64,000 nt of DNA from Rhizobium albus (GTDB lineage Bacteria > Pseudomonadota > Alphaproteobacteria > Rhizobiales > Rhizobiaceae), in NCBI GenBank assembly GCA_030160035.1, contig BSNO01000004.1:558001-622000 (forward strand), read 5' to 3'. The notes below the pieces were generated by a model. That model saw only the letters and a program-made list of their open reading frames with translations, was not told the origin of the DNA and did not search any database. Positions 8,833 through 18,074 of the stretch are shown here, one piece after another (position 1 is the first letter of the stretch; each line of letters begins with the position of its first letter). The translations under genes and the position numbers were made by a program.

Positions 8833-9125
8833 CCGGGGATGGGCGAAAGCCAATGGTCTCCATCCGCTATTGCACCCAGTGCAACTGGCTTCTGCGCTCG
8901 GCCTGGCTGGCACAGGAACTCCTGCAGACATTCGGCCAGGAGTTGGGATCAGTTTCGCTCGAGCCGGGGACCGGTGGCATCTTCGAGATCAGCGTCGATG
9001 GCGTGCTTGTCTGGGAGCGAAAGCGTGACGGCGGTTTCCCCGAAGCCAAGGTGCTGAAGCAGCGCGTGCGGGATGCGGCGTTTCCGGACCGCGATCTTGG
9101 CCACTCAGACCGGACGCCGGGATAG
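8829..9125 (+). CDS. SelT/SelW/SelH-family (Rdx) CxxC protein
   Basis: 98 residues. The redox motif is CTQC (YCTQCNWLL), at the position of the CxxU/CxxC motif in Rdx selenoprotein-family proteins, followed by a family-like GGIFEISVDG and ending FPDRDLGHSDR. Here both positions are cysteine and no selenocysteine is needed. The start is either GTG at 8829, overlapping the epimerase stop, or ATG at 8853, which starts nearer the motif. I give the longer form. The molecular role of bacterial members is not established; a thioredoxin-like fold and thiol redox role are assumed. It is the last gene of the sugar locus and converges on tadC with a 3-base gap. Confidence 0.85.
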   Translation: MTGDGRKPMVSIRYCTQCNWLLRSAWLAQELLQTFGQELGSVSLEPGTGGIFEISVDGVLVWERKRDGGFPEAKVLKQRVRDAAFPDRDLGHSDRTPG

Positions 9126-9128
9126 TAC

Positions 9129-10112
9129 TCAGAACGTGTCCATGACGCCGATGATGGCGGGTCCAAGGATGACCCCGAAGAGGACCGGCAGGAAAAACAG
9201 GATCATCGGCACGGTAAGCTTCGGCGGCAGTGCGGCCGCCTTCTTTTCCGCTTCCGTCATGCGTTGATCGCGGCTTTCCTGGGCAAGCACGCGCAGGGCC
9301 TGGGCGATCGGTGTGCCGTACCGCTCCGCCTGGATCAAAGCCTGGCAAACGGATTTGACGCTTTCGAGCCCCGTGCGGATGCCGAGATTTTCATAAGCTT
9401 GCCGGCGCTCCTGCAGGTAGGAGAGTTCAGCTGTCGTGAGGACGAGCTCCTCGGCCAATGCCGTCGACTGCGCAGCGATTTCGTCCGCCACGCGGCGCAG
9501 CGCCGCCTCGATCGAGACGCCCGACTCGACGCAGATCAGCGTCAGGTCCAGCGCGTCTGGCCAAGCCTGCCGGATGGATTTCTGCCGCTTGCTGGCATTG
9601 TTGGAGACGTAGAGGTTCGGCGCGTAGAACCCGGCATAGGCGACGACCATGCAGAACAGGAGCTTGATGGTGAAGGGCTGCTCGGCGAGCCCGCCCATGA
9701 ACATGACGTAGAAGACCGCACCGGCCAGAAAGAAGAACGGCAAGGCAAAGCGCGCCAGAAGGAACCGGTTAAGGGCATTCGGGCTGCGATAGCCGGCCGA
9801 GCGGAGTTTCGCGACCGTGTTGTCGTCCACGAGGGCCTTGCGCAGGTTCAGCTTCTCGACGATCTGGCGCAGCGAGGAGTTGTTTTCCTGGCGCAGCGAA
9901 CCGCGGCGGTTCTGTTCCGCGTTGAGACGCGCGCGTTCCCGGGCACGGATCTCATCACGCTCGACGGCGACCGCCTTCATGCGCTGGTTGAGATCGCCGC
10001 GCTCGAAATAGGGCATCACGAAGGTGATGAGCGTCGCGAAGACCGAAATCGAGACGAGCACAGCCAGAACGAAGCTCGGTTGGGTCGCGGTGTTGATGAT
10101 GGTCGTGAACAT
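9129..10112 (-). CDS. tadC: Tad pilus inner-membrane platform protein TadC
   Basis: 327 residues with a first membrane segment near residues 13-33, a soluble basic region, and the GspF-type type II secretion domain in the C-terminal half (SIRQAWPDALDLTLICVESG, then a final hydrophobic segment). With TadB it forms the inner-membrane platform on which the CpaF ATPase acts to assemble Flp pili. It is the last gene of the minus-strand Tad operon and lies 18 bases after tadB. Confidence 0.9.
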   Translation of the reverse strand: MFTTIINTATQPSFVLAVLVSISVFATLITFVMPYFERGDLNQRMKAVAVERDEIRARERARLNAEQNRRGSLRQENNSSLRQIVEKLNLRKALVDDNTVAKLRSAGYRSPNALNRFLLARFALPFFFLAGAVFYVMFMGGLAEQPFTIKLLFCMVVAYAGFYAPNLYVSNNASKRQKSIRQAWPDALDLTLICVESGVSIEAALRRVADEIAAQSTALAEELVLTTAELSYLQERRQAYENLGIRTGLESVKSVCQALIQAERYGTPIAQALRVLAQESRDQRMTEAEKKAAALPPKLTVPMILFFLPVLFGVILGPAIIGVMDTF

Positions 10113-10130
10113 CGCCGTGCTCGCCCCGTC

Positions 10131-11144
10131 TCAGACTTCGAAATTGATCATGTTGCGCATGACGAGAACCCCGATCGTCATCCAGACGGCCGACACGCCG
10201 ATGATGAACTGGCCGCGCGGATCGGTGAAAAGCACGATCATGTAGTCGGGCGACGTCAGGTAGACGAGAATAGCGACGATGAAGGGCAGGGCGCCGATGA
10301 TGGCAGCCGATGCCTTTGCTTCCATCGACAGGGCCTGAACTTTGGCCTTCATCTTCCGGCGGTCGCGCAGGACCTTGGAAAGGTTGCCAAGGGCTTCGGA
10401 CAAGTTGCCGCCGGCTTGCGCCTGGATCGCGATGACGATGGCAAAGAAGCTCGCCTCGGGCAGCGGCACGCTGTTGTAAAGCCGGGCGACCGCATCCGGT
10501 ACGGAGAGGCCGAGTTGCTGGGCTTCCACGATGCGGCGGAACTCGCTCTTCACCGGCTCCTGGCCTTCGGCTGCGATCAGGCGGATCGCGTCATTCAGGG
10601 GCAGACCGGACTTGATCGAGCGCACCATGACGTCGAGCGCATTTGGAAATTCGTTGAGGAACGCCTTCATGCGCTTGGAGCGGATGTAGCCGACGATCCA
10701 GCGCGGCACACCGAAACCGGCGGCAAACGTAACGCCCGCCACGACGAGAAGCGGCATTCCCGCTGCAAAGGTGACGAAGCCGAGCAGCAAGCCGAGCGCG
10801 GCACTCATCAGGTAAAATTGGCGCGGGGTAATTGAGAGACCCGCCTGAACCAGAAGCACCTTGAGTGGCGGCGATTTGGACGTCTTCTGGTTCTCTTTCT
10901 GCTTGTCTTCGAGATCCTTGAGCGAGTTCTCGATCGTCTTGCGGCGGCGCGATGCTTCGTTGACACGGTCGCGCGCAACACGCACGGCGTTCTGGTCTGT
11001 TTCAGCCGCGCGCACGCGTTTCAGGCGGACTTCCGCCTTCTTTTCATTCTCGAACCGTGAGTAGAGGGCGCCATAGGACAGCCCCGCAGCGGCCACCGCG
11101 ACAAGCAGAACGATGAGCAGAACTTGCGGGTCCAAACCGAACAC
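10131..11144 (-). CDS. tadB: Tad pilus inner-membrane platform protein TadB
   Basis: 337 residues. It has an N-terminal membrane segment, a charged possibly helical stretch (about residues 30-85), paired central hydrophobic segments and a GspF-type domain (about residues 155-290, with NALDVMVRSIKSGLPLNDAI). It starts at GTG (1142-1144 of the 10-kb block, i.e. bases 11142-11144) with GGAAGG 8 bases upstream. It lies 14 bases downstream of cpaF, consistent with one transcript. TadB and TadC are paralogous partners in the pilus basal platform. Confidence 0.9.
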   Translation of the reverse strand: MFGLDPQVLLIVLLVAVAAAGLSYGALYSRFENEKKAEVRLKRVRAAETDQNAVRVARDRVNEASRRRKTIENSLKDLEDKQKENQKTSKSPPLKVLLVQAGLSITPRQFYLMSAALGLLLGFVTFAAGMPLLVVAGVTFAAGFGVPRWIVGYIRSKRMKAFLNEFPNALDVMVRSIKSGLPLNDAIRLIAAEGQEPVKSEFRRIVEAQQLGLSVPDAVARLYNSVPLPEASFFAIVIAIQAQAGGNLSEALGNLSKVLRDRRKMKAKVQALSMEAKASAAIIGALPFIVAILVYLTSPDYMIVLFTDPRGQFIIGVSAVWMTIGVLVMRNMINFEV

Positions 11145-11158
11145 GAGCGTCGCCTTCC

Positions 11159-12679
11159 CTATTCCCGTTCCATCGCATCCAGAGCGGCAGCGAGGCGCTT
11201 TTCCTCGTTGTAGTAGCGCGCACGATCCCAGAAATAGGGGCGGCCGATACCGGTCGATTTATGCGCGCCGATGATGCGGCCATTGGCGTCTTCGCCGTCC
11301 ATGGTGAACTTCACCAGGTCCTGGGTGATGATGACGTCACCCTCCATGCCGATCACTTCGGTGATGTGCGTGATGCGGCGCGAACCGTCGCGCAGGCGCG
11401 ATGCCTGGATGATGACGTCGACGGAGCCGACGATCATCTCGCGCACCGTGCGTGCGGGAAGCGTGTAGCCTCCCATGGCGATCATCGATTCCATACGTGC
11501 CAGGCATTCGCGCGGCGTGTTGGCGTGGATGGTGCCCATGGAACCGTCGTGACCGGTGTTCATTGCCTGCAGAAGGTCGAACACCTCCGGTCCACGGACT
11601 TCGCCGACGATGATCCGCTCGGGGCGCATACGCAGGCAGTTCTTGACGAGGTCGCGCATCGTCACCTCGCCTTCGCCTTCGATGTTCGGCGGGCGGGTTT
11701 CGAGACGAACCACATGGGGCTGCTGCAGCTGAAGTTCGGCGGAGTCTTCGCAGGTGATGATCCGCTCGGTGCGGTCGATATAGCGCGTCAGGCAGTTGAG
11801 CAGCGTCGTCTTGCCCGAGCCGGTACCGCCGGAGATGACGATGTTGCAACGAACGCGACCGATGATCTGCAGGATCGTCGCGCCTTCCGGCGTGATCGTG
11901 CCGTATTTGACCAGCTGATCGAGCGTCAGCTTGTCCTTCTTGAATTTTCGGATGGTAAGCGCGGTGCCGTCGATGGCGAGCGGCGGCGCGATGACGTTCA
12001 CGCGGCTGCCGTCGGGAAGGCGCGCATCGCAGATCGGCGAGCTTTCATCGACGCGTCGGCCGACCTGGCTGACGATGCGCTGGCAGATCGACAGAAGCTG
12101 CGAGTTGTCGCGGAAGCGGATCTCGGATTCTTCCACCTTGCCGGCGACTTCGATGAAGGTCTGCCCGGCGCCATTGACCATGATGTCGGCGATGTCGTCG
12201 CGGGCCAGAAGCGGCTCCAGCGGGCCGTAGCCGAGCACGTCGTTGCAGATATCCTCGAGCAGTTCTTCCTGCTCGGAGATCGACATCGCGAAATTTTTGA
12301 TCGTGATGATGTCGTTGACGATGTCGCGGATTTCTTCCCGCGCGCTTTCGGCATCAAGCTTGGCAAGCTGGGACAAATCGATCGTATCGATCAGCGCGGC
12401 AAAAACCTGGCTCTTGGTGTCGTAATAATTTTCCGTCTTGCGGGGGCGCTTGCGCTCCGGTGCCGGCGGGGGTGGCGCCACCTTGGTGCGCGTTTCGAGC
12501 ACCGGCGGGGGCGTCGGCGCTCTGGCCTGCATCGCATCGGCAGCCTGGCCGGTAGGCTCGGCGCCTGCCAGCTCAAGCTCGTCGGCAACCGGCCGCAGGC
12601 TTTCCGGAGCCAATGGCGGCATCTGCTCTACCGGCACCTGGGGGCGCTGAAATCCGTCCTTGCCTCTTTTGCCGAACAT
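11159..12679 (-). CDS. cpaF: Tad pilus assembly ATPase CpaF/TadA
   Basis: 506 residues. A proline-rich, low-complexity N-terminal segment (about residues 1-80) precedes a secretion-ATPase core. Walker A is GGTGSGKTT near residue 285, followed by an Asp box ([11 protein letters not shown]), a GEVRG Walker-B region and a His box ([17 protein letters not shown]). This hexameric cytoplasmic ATPase drives polymerisation of Flp pilin and, in some bacteria, retraction. It follows cpaE and precedes tadB in the operon. Confidence 0.94.
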   Translation of the reverse strand: MFGKRGKDGFQRPQVPVEQMPPLAPESLRPVADELELAGAEPTGQAADAMQARAPTPPPVLETRTKVAPPPPAPERKRPRKTENYYDTKSQVFAALIDTIDLSQLAKLDAESAREEIRDIVNDIITIKNFAMSISEQEELLEDICNDVLGYGPLEPLLARDDIADIMVNGAGQTFIEVAGKVEESEIRFRDNSQLLSICQRIVSQVGRRVDESSPICDARLPDGSRVNVIAPPLAIDGTALTIRKFKKDKLTLDQLVKYGTITPEGATILQIIGRVRCNIVISGGTGSGKTTLLNCLTRYIDRTERIITCEDSAELQLQQPHVVRLETRPPNIEGEGEVTMRDLVKNCLRMRPERIIVGEVRGPEVFDLLQAMNTGHDGSMGTIHANTPRECLARMESMIAMGGYTLPARTVREMIVGSVDVIIQASRLRDGSRRITHITEVIGMEGDVIITQDLVKFTMDGEDANGRIIGAHKSTGIGRPYFWDRARYYNEEKRLAAALDAMERE

Positions 12680-12735
12680 CGATCTTTCCGTTCTTCAATT
12701 CGCTTGCCGCACGTGTGGGGCGGTCTGGGGACCGA

Positions 12736-14022
12736 CTAGCGTGCTGCTTTTTTCCTGCCGAGCAGCGACATCAGGTCCGGCAAGCCAGACTTCTTGCGCT
12801 TCTTCGCCTCTGCGCGTCCCGTGACGACATGCGCGATCTGCGAAATCGTCTCGGCCGTGGCAGACTTGGCGTCGATCTCGCTGATCATGCGGCCGCTGTT
12901 TGCCGCCGATCCGAAGAGCGCCGCTTCGAATGGAAGGATCGCGATCGGCTCGATACCGAGTGGATCGCAGAAATCGGCCGGCGTGATTTCGGGGCGCTTG
13001 GGCAAGCCCACCTGGTTCAGCACGAGATGCGGCAGCTGATCGTTCGGCCGCATCTTCTTCAGCACATCCAGCATGTTCTTGGTGTTGCGCAGATTAGCGA
13101 GATCCGGCACCGCCGTGATGACCACCTGATCGACCGATGAGAGCAGATTGCGCGCCCAGTCGGTCCAGATGTGCGGGACATCCAGAACGGCCACCGGCGC
13201 ACTGCGCTGCACCACTTCCACCATGGGCATGAAGGCCGAGGGGTCGAAATCATAGGTGCGGTCGAGCATCGACGGTGCGGCAAGCATCGAAAGACGCTCG
13301 GAGCACTTGGCCAGGAGGCGGTCGAGGAACACGTCGTCGAGCCGCTCTGGCGAATACACCGCCTCGGACATGCCCTGGGGCGGGTCCTGGTCGAAATTGA
13401 TGTTGGCCGTCCCGAAGGGCATGTCGAGATCGGCGAGGATGACTTCCTCGGAAAAGAGGTTCGATATCGCAAAGGCGCAGTTGTGCGCCATGGTGGACGA
13501 TCCGACGCCACCCTTCGCGCCCACAAAGGCGATGGTGCGGCCGAGCGGCTCCGCTTCGGGGTCGACGAAGATCGCGGTAATGACGCCGATCAGGTCGGCA
13601 AGTGATACCGGAGCGACGATGTATTCGGAAATGCCGTTGCGGATAAGCTCGCGGTAAAGGCCGACATCGTTCTGGTGTCCGACGATGACCACTTTGGTGG
13701 AGGCATCGCAAACCTCTGCGAGTTGCTCGAGTTCGCCAAGCAGCGTTGCCCGGTCGCCATCCGATTCCAGGATGATCAGATTGGGCGTCGGATGCGACGC
13801 GAACATGTTGATCGCAGCCGGCAGTCCGCCCTTGTTCACCCGAAGATTGACCTTGGCCATGCGGCGATCTTCGCCACAGCGCTCGATCGTCCGCAGCAGG
13901 CCTTCGGTTTCGAAGAAAGCCTGGATGGAGATCCGCGGAAGCGGCCTCAGCTTGTCGATCTGTCCGCGTGCGACGTCGCTCTCGCTCATCTCGCCCCGTC
14001 CTTCAATGCCGCTGTCGTTCAT
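12736..14022 (-). CDS. cpaE: Pilus assembly protein CpaE (TadZ-type localisation ATPase)
   Basis: 428 residues. An N-terminal response-regulator-like domain (about residues 25-150) is followed by a MinD/ParA-type ATPase domain with GAKGGVGSSTMAHNCA as a deviant Walker A (about residues 170-185) and LADLDMPFGTANI. Proteins of this family place the Tad machinery at the cell pole. I use ATG 14022, preceded by GGGGGC, rather than the upstream TTG at 14046. It lies between cpaD and cpaF. Confidence 0.9.
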   Translation of the reverse strand: MNDSGIEGRGEMSESDVARGQIDKLRPLPRISIQAFFETEGLLRTIERCGEDRRMAKVNLRVNKGGLPAAINMFASHPTPNLIILESDGDRATLLGELEQLAEVCDASTKVVIVGHQNDVGLYRELIRNGISEYIVAPVSLADLIGVITAIFVDPEAEPLGRTIAFVGAKGGVGSSTMAHNCAFAISNLFSEEVILADLDMPFGTANINFDQDPPQGMSEAVYSPERLDDVFLDRLLAKCSERLSMLAAPSMLDRTYDFDPSAFMPMVEVVQRSAPVAVLDVPHIWTDWARNLLSSVDQVVITAVPDLANLRNTKNMLDVLKKMRPNDQLPHLVLNQVGLPKRPEITPADFCDPLGIEPIAILPFEAALFGSAANSGRMISEIDAKSATAETISQIAHVVTGRAEAKKRKKSGLPDLMSLLGRKKAAR

Positions 14023-14067
14023 CGTCGTTTTGCCCCCAAGGCTCAAATCACTGGCCGGCGTCGCTGC

Positions 14068-14745
14068 TCAAAGGCCGGCGCCGTCTGCCTGGTAGTCGCG
14101 GATCGCATTGCCGCGGCGCTCTGCGTCGATCGGCGACGAGCCGCGCGGTGCGATCAGATCCATCGGATCAGCGATCTGGGCAGCGAGGTTGTTTTGCGTC
14201 GCGCAGCCGAAATTGGCGTAGTGCTTGTTCTCGTTGCCATTGGCGAGAATGTCTTCCGGCCAGCGTCCGCACTCGCCGGTCGAGGCGGCCGTCGCATAAT
14301 AGGAAAGGCGGATCGGCGCCGCATCGCCCGTGGTGTTGGCCTGGTAGCCCGTCACGATGATGTTGCCACCCGGAACGCCTTGCGCCACCAGCTCGGAACG
14401 GATGTCGTTGGCGATGATCGACGCGGCGTTCGAATTGATGGAGCCGTGCGGTGTCAGGATCGTGATCGCGCCAGACGCCGTGTCGCGATAACGATTGGCA
14501 TAGCCGCGGACTGCGCTGCGTGCACCGAGCGTCATGCGCCGATCGCCCGAGGCGACCGGAATGTCGATCGTGCGCTCCTGCTCGCTGACGATAATCGGGT
14601 GGTTGGTGCGATAATCGTCAGGTACGGCACCGACTTCGATGTGGTGCACGTTGGCGCAGGCGCCAAGCGTCGTGGCAAGGCCAACCAGAAGGGCGCTGCG
14701 CACGGTGCGGAGGCTGATGTGAGGTGATCGTGCCTTCAAGGTCAT
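14068..14745 (-). CDS. cpaD: Pilus assembly lipoprotein CpaD (secretin partner)
   Basis: 225 residues with a lipoprotein signal (hydrophobic stretch then LGAC, lipidated Cys near residue 30). The mature part has IVVTGYQAN and the C-terminal NFGCATQNNLAAQIADPMDL motif typical of the CpaD family. It is an outer-membrane or periplasmic lipoprotein that supports the CpaC secretin. A GGGGGC ribosome site precedes the ATG. It lies 17 bases after cpaC. Confidence 0.92.
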   Translation of the reverse strand: MTLKARSPHISLRTVRSALLVGLATTLGACANVHHIEVGAVPDDYRTNHPIIVSEQERTIDIPVASGDRRMTLGARSAVRGYANRYRDTASGAITILTPHGSINSNAASIIANDIRSELVAQGVPGGNIIVTGYQANTTGDAAPIRLSYYATAASTGECGRWPEDILANGNENKHYANFGCATQNNLAAQIADPMDLIAPRGSSPIDAERRGNAIRDYQADGAGL

Positions 14746-14762
14746 GGTGGAAGCCCCCGCCC

Positions 14763-16319
14763 TTACTTGTAGATGAAGCCGACGACGCCGTGATAACGGC
14801 CATCGGGCAGATTGGTGTCGGCGCGGCCATAGACGCGGTTCACGCGACCGAGGAAGAAGCCGGCGCCGTCGCTTGCTGCGTTGAAATTGTCATCGGGACG
14901 GGCAAGCTCGTTGCGGGCCACCGGACGCACGAGATAGGGCGTTGCGATGATCACCAGCTCGGTTTCGTTGCGCTGGAAATCGCGGCTGCGGAAGAGCGTG
15001 CCGAGGATTGGAATGCTCGACGCTCCAGGCACGCTCGACATGGCCTGGCGGATATCGTCGCGAATGAGGCCGGCGATCACGATCGAGCCGCCTGAAGGCA
15101 GTTCCACCGCGGTCTGCGCCTCGCGCCGGCGAATGCCGAGCAGCGTTCCGGCCTGGTTTCCGACACTGCCTTCGAAGGTTGGTTCCGACACTTCCGTGCG
15201 GACCCTGAGGCTGATACGGCCCGGTCCCAGCACCAGTGGCGTGAAGTCCAGGCCAATGCCGTACTGCACTTCGCCGATGGTATAATTTTGGCGAGCCGGG
15301 TTGTTGTCATCCGCTGGAGTGACGGTGATGTCTTCGACGAGACGGAAGTCGCCGCCGACGAAGAAAGAAGCAGCCTCGCCAGAAATTGCGGTCAGCGACG
15401 GCTCGGCAAGTGTGCGCATCACGCCGGATCGTTCGAGCGCGTTGAGCTGAGAAGCCAGGTTGACGCTGCCGATCGTACCGCCGATCGAGCTGCTGAGGCC
15501 GGCGATCGGCGGTTGCTCGAGATTGCTGCCGAGGCCCTGGCTGAGCTGGCCGAAGAAGGCTCCGCTCGTGCCGGAGGTCGATCCATTGAAGCCGAGCTGC
15601 TTCAGCACCTGGCGGCTAACTTCCGCGACAGTGACCTTCAGCGTGACCTGGTCTTCGCCCTGAATCGTTAACAGGTTCACGATCTGCGAGACCTGGCGAT
15701 CTTCGGCGAAGATCGCGGCATCGCCGCCGTCGCCAACAGCCGTGAGGTTGCGGGTCGTCGCTTCACCGCCCGTCAGGAAGATCTGCGCGAGCTGGCTGGC
15801 GCGCTGAGCATCCTGCGGCGTCTGCACCGAGCCGTTCAGCACGATGTTGTCGTTGATGATTTCGACATTGATGTCGCTGTCGGGAATGAAGCGTGCGAGC
15901 TGCTGCTGCAGCCCCGTAATGTCACGTTCGATCTGGAGTTCGAGCGTGACCACCTCTTCGCCGTTCGGCCCGAACACGAAGATGTTGGTCTGGCCGACTG
16001 CTTTGCCGAAGAGATAGAGCCGTGTGGATGTGCGGCTGACCGCATCGGCGATGGAGGGGTCGGCAACGAGGATGTCGCCCGCCTGGCTCGGCAGATCGAT
16101 CACCACCGCCTTGTTGAGACCGAGCCCGACGCGCTTGGAAACGCCGGCACCGCCCTGTGCGATGCGAATGATGTTCGCTTCCTGCGCTTGAGCGGTCGCG
16201 ACCTGGAAGCCGTCGAAGGGATTGCCGAGCGTCGCCGCACCGGTGAGAAGGATCAGCGCGAAAGCCGTCGACAAACGGGTCGTGCGGGCGGTCGGGCGAA
16301 ATGTCTTGGATGTCAGCAC
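14763..16319 (-). CDS. cpaC: Tad pilus outer-membrane secretin CpaC/RcpA
   Basis: 518 residues, started at GTG with GGGG upstream. A signal peptide ends near residue 43. The N-terminal pilus-secretin domain (about residues 60-130, with VADPSIADAVS), a BON-like segment (IVLNGSVQTPQDA) and the C-terminal secretin domain (VELPSGGSIVIAGLI) follow in order. It forms the gated outer-membrane channel for the Flp pilus. A separate small protein encoded at 18395 repeats only the N-terminal domain. Confidence 0.93.
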   Translation of the reverse strand: MLTSKTFRPTARTTRLSTAFALILLTGAATLGNPFDGFQVATAQAQEANIIRIAQGGAGVSKRVGLGLNKAVVIDLPSQAGDILVADPSIADAVSRTSTRLYLFGKAVGQTNIFVFGPNGEEVVTLELQIERDITGLQQQLARFIPDSDINVEIINDNIVLNGSVQTPQDAQRASQLAQIFLTGGEATTRNLTAVGDGGDAAIFAEDRQVSQIVNLLTIQGEDQVTLKVTVAEVSRQVLKQLGFNGSTSGTSGAFFGQLSQGLGSNLEQPPIAGLSSSIGGTIGSVNLASQLNALERSGVMRTLAEPSLTAISGEAASFFVGGDFRLVEDITVTPADDNNPARQNYTIGEVQYGIGLDFTPLVLGPGRISLRVRTEVSEPTFEGSVGNQAGTLLGIRRREAQTAVELPSGGSIVIAGLIRDDIRQAMSSVPGASSIPILGTLFRSRDFQRNETELVIIATPYLVRPVARNELARPDDNFNAASDGAGFFLGRVNRVYGRADTNLPDGRYHGVVGFIYK

Positions 16320-16342
16320 TGTGGTCTGCCCCCGTTTAAGTC

Positions 16343-17140
16343 TTACTGGCCAACGCTCGTGATGGCGCCGGAGCGGATGAGCTGGATCGCGTCAGCGCCG
16401 CTCGCACCGCTCAAGAGATGTTCTGCAAATGTCGTGTCGGGCTGCTGGACGTCGGCGACGCTGCGCAGCGCGAGCGTCAGCCGGTCGGCCATCTGCTGGG
16501 CGACCGCGATGACCTGCGTCTGCTCAGGTGTCAGCTCGAGCGTCGCGGTCGAACCGATCGCCGTGCGGCTGCCGTCCTCGTTTTCCTGGATGGTCTGGTC
16601 GATCGCCAGAACGCGGATGTTGCTGAGCACGACTTCCGTCAGATAGTTGTCGGTCTCCCCGCGCCGCACCATGACGACATCGACGCGGTCGTTCGGCAGG
16701 ATGAAGCCGCCGGCGCTGGTCGATACGGAAATGTCGGTTGCGACAGCGCGCTTACCGGACGGCAGCAGCGACGACATGATGCGCGAGGAGGAATCGACGA
16801 TCTTCTCGGCGCGCAGCGGCTCGCCATCGAAAACCGGCAATCTGACCACGGCGCCTGCAAGCTCGGTCGATGCGTCAGGGCGTTCGTCGCGGGTGATGAA
16901 ACCTTCGGTCAGGCCGCTCGTCGGCCATTCACGCCATTCGATCACCTCTTCGGTGATGCGGGTGCCGATGGGCAGGCTGGTATTGGCGACCAGCACGTCG
17001 GTCACGTCGATGCGTTCGGTGACCTGCTGAATGGTCGGCTCGGTGACGGGCTGCGGTGCGCTCAGCGTCATCGCCAGATACCCGGCGAGGCCAGCCGCGG
17101 CAACGGCCACGGTAAGTATGACGAGGCGGGCAGGCTTCAT
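16343..17140 (-). CDS. cpaB: Pilus assembly protein CpaB
   Basis: 265 residues. It has an N-terminal membrane segment (about residues 5-25), an SAF domain (about residues 45-120, with DVLVANTSLPIGTRI) and a CpaB/RcpC-type domain with RAVATDISVSTSAGGFILPN. Members are periplasmic proteins that work with the secretin complex. ATG 17140 is preferred to the upstream codon because GGGG lies about 7 bases before it and the hydrophobic segment then starts at once. A 112-base gap separates it from cpaA. Confidence 0.9.
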   Translation of the reverse strand: MKPARLVILTVAVAAAGLAGYLAMTLSAPQPVTEPTIQQVTERIDVTDVLVANTSLPIGTRITEEVIEWREWPTSGLTEGFITRDERPDASTELAGAVVRLPVFDGEPLRAEKIVDSSSRIMSSLLPSGKRAVATDISVSTSAGGFILPNDRVDVVMVRRGETDNYLTEVVLSNIRVLAIDQTIQENEDGSRTAIGSTATLELTPEQTQVIAVAQQMADRLTLALRSVADVQQPDTTFAEHLLSGASGADAIQLIRSGAITSVGQ

Positions 17141-17227
17141 GGTGATTCCCCGGAACACGACTGTCTGTTCTGCGGAGAATGTCGGCTATTGGTGTAATTA
17201 AGGTTAACGTGATGCTTACAAGCGTAG

Positions 17228-17234
17228 TTAACCA
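17228..17234 (+). promoter_or_regulatory. CtrA-like half-site upstream of cpaB
   Basis: TTAACCA matches seven of the eight bases of the CtrA half-site TTAACCAT. It lies in the 112-base cpaA-cpaB gap, about 90 bases upstream of cpaB. A second TTAAC lies nearby at about 17203-17207. The motif is short and the call is weak on its own. Confidence 0.25.
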
Positions 17235-17252
17235 AACCTTGCTAGAGCGGCC

Positions 17253-17774
17253 TTAGCCGGCCGCGAGCTGCGCCATGACCTGCTGCATGATGGCCGTGTC
17301 GGGATAGGTGATGAGCCCGGCAGCGCCGATCGCGATGCCGTAGGGCACGCCCTGAGAAGTGGCGGTTAGATTATGCGTCAGCGGGATGCGCGACATGATG
17401 TAAATGCCAGCCGGGCTACGCGCCTTGAGGATGAAGAGGCACAGAAGACCGCCGATCGCGGTGACCAGGATGAGGAACGTCATTAGTTCCGTGCCCAGCC
17501 CGAACCAGAGCGCGCTGGCGGATAGAAGCTTGGCGTCGCCGCCGCCCATCGTGTTTGCAGCGAAAAGGCCGAAGCAGATGACGAAGACGACAAGCATCGC
17601 CGCCACGTGATTTCCGATCTCGTGGAGACCCAGGCCTGCCATCGGCGCTATGCAGAAAAAGGAAACGATCAGCAGCAACGACACGCGGTTTGCGATCGTC
17701 ATCGTCAACAGATCCGTAAACGCCGCATAGGCCATGCAGAGCGGAAAGATGACGAGAATAGCTGCTGTGAGCAT
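17253..17774 (-). CDS. cpaA: Prepilin peptidase CpaA/TadV
   Basis: 173 residues and almost wholly hydrophobic. It carries the two aspartates of this peptidase family in AAFTDLLTM (about residue 17) and GGGDAKLLS (about residue 73). It cleaves the leader of the Flp pilin and probably of the TadE-like pseudopilins. The long upstream extension of the frame is rejected because it would run back through the pilin terminator. ATG 17774 begins just before the first membrane segment, though its ribosome site is weak. Confidence 0.85.
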   Translation of the reverse strand: MLTAAILVIFPLCMAYAAFTDLLTMTIANRVSLLLIVSFFCIAPMAGLGLHEIGNHVAAMLVVFVICFGLFAANTMGGGDAKLLSASALWFGLGTELMTFLILVTAIGGLLCLFILKARSPAGIYIMSRIPLTHNLTATSQGVPYGIAIGAAGLITYPDTAIMQQVMAQLAAG

Positions 17775-17839
17775 GAGCGTTAGCCTATGGCGAAGTTGAA
17801 CCCGTGAAAGTTTCCGCGCTTCCGGAGCATTCTTAAATG

Positions 17840-17870
17840 AAAAAAGCCGCATGCATCGCGCGCGGCTTTC
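17840..17870 (-). terminator. Intrinsic terminator after the Flp pilin gene
   Basis: On the minus strand AAAGCCGC (rc of 17862-17869) pairs with GCGGCTTT (rc of 17843-17850), with an 11-base loop, and the stem runs into a T-tract made by the A-run at 17840-17845. It lies 31 bases after the pilin stop. It should stop most transcripts so that pilin greatly exceeds the assembly proteins, with read-through into cpaA. Confidence 0.75.
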
Positions 17871-17900
17871 CATTTCGGTCAAGAGGCGACCATCTTATCG

Positions 17901-18074
17901 TTAGTTACGATTTTGGAGGCCGTCCGTTACTTCGTTGAAGGTCAGCGCCAACTCATTACCCAGAAGACCGACTGCACTGATGATGCCGACGGAGATCAGA
18001 GCTGCGATCAGGCCGTATTCGATGGCCGTTGCACCCGACTCGTCCTTCATGAAACGTGCGATAAGGTTTTTCAT
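17901..18074 (-). CDS. flp: Flp-type pilin (major Tad pilus subunit)
   Basis: 57 residues. The start at ATG 18074 has GGAG upstream and gives MKNLIARFMKDESGATAIEY. Cleavage is expected after the Gly of ESG, before ATAIEY, exposing the Glu and Tyr that are signatures of Flp pilins. One hydrophobic helix follows (GLIAALISVGIISAVGLL). It is the major subunit of the Tad pilus used for surface attachment. It has its own terminator and sits at the head of the cpa/tad operon. Confidence 0.95.
   Translation of the reverse strand: MKNLIARFMKDESGATAIEYGLIAALISVGIISAVGLLGNELALTFNEVTDGLQNRN

Noticed and set aside
9264-12739. Long plus-strand open frames opposite tadC, tadB and cpaF
   Set aside because: The minus-strand genes match Tad proteins throughout. 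The antisense frames are Asp/His/Arg-rich shadows without motifs.
17775-17882. N-terminal extension of cpaA to 17882
   Set aside because: It would read through the pilin terminator hairpin and add a charged leader before the first membrane segment of the peptidase.
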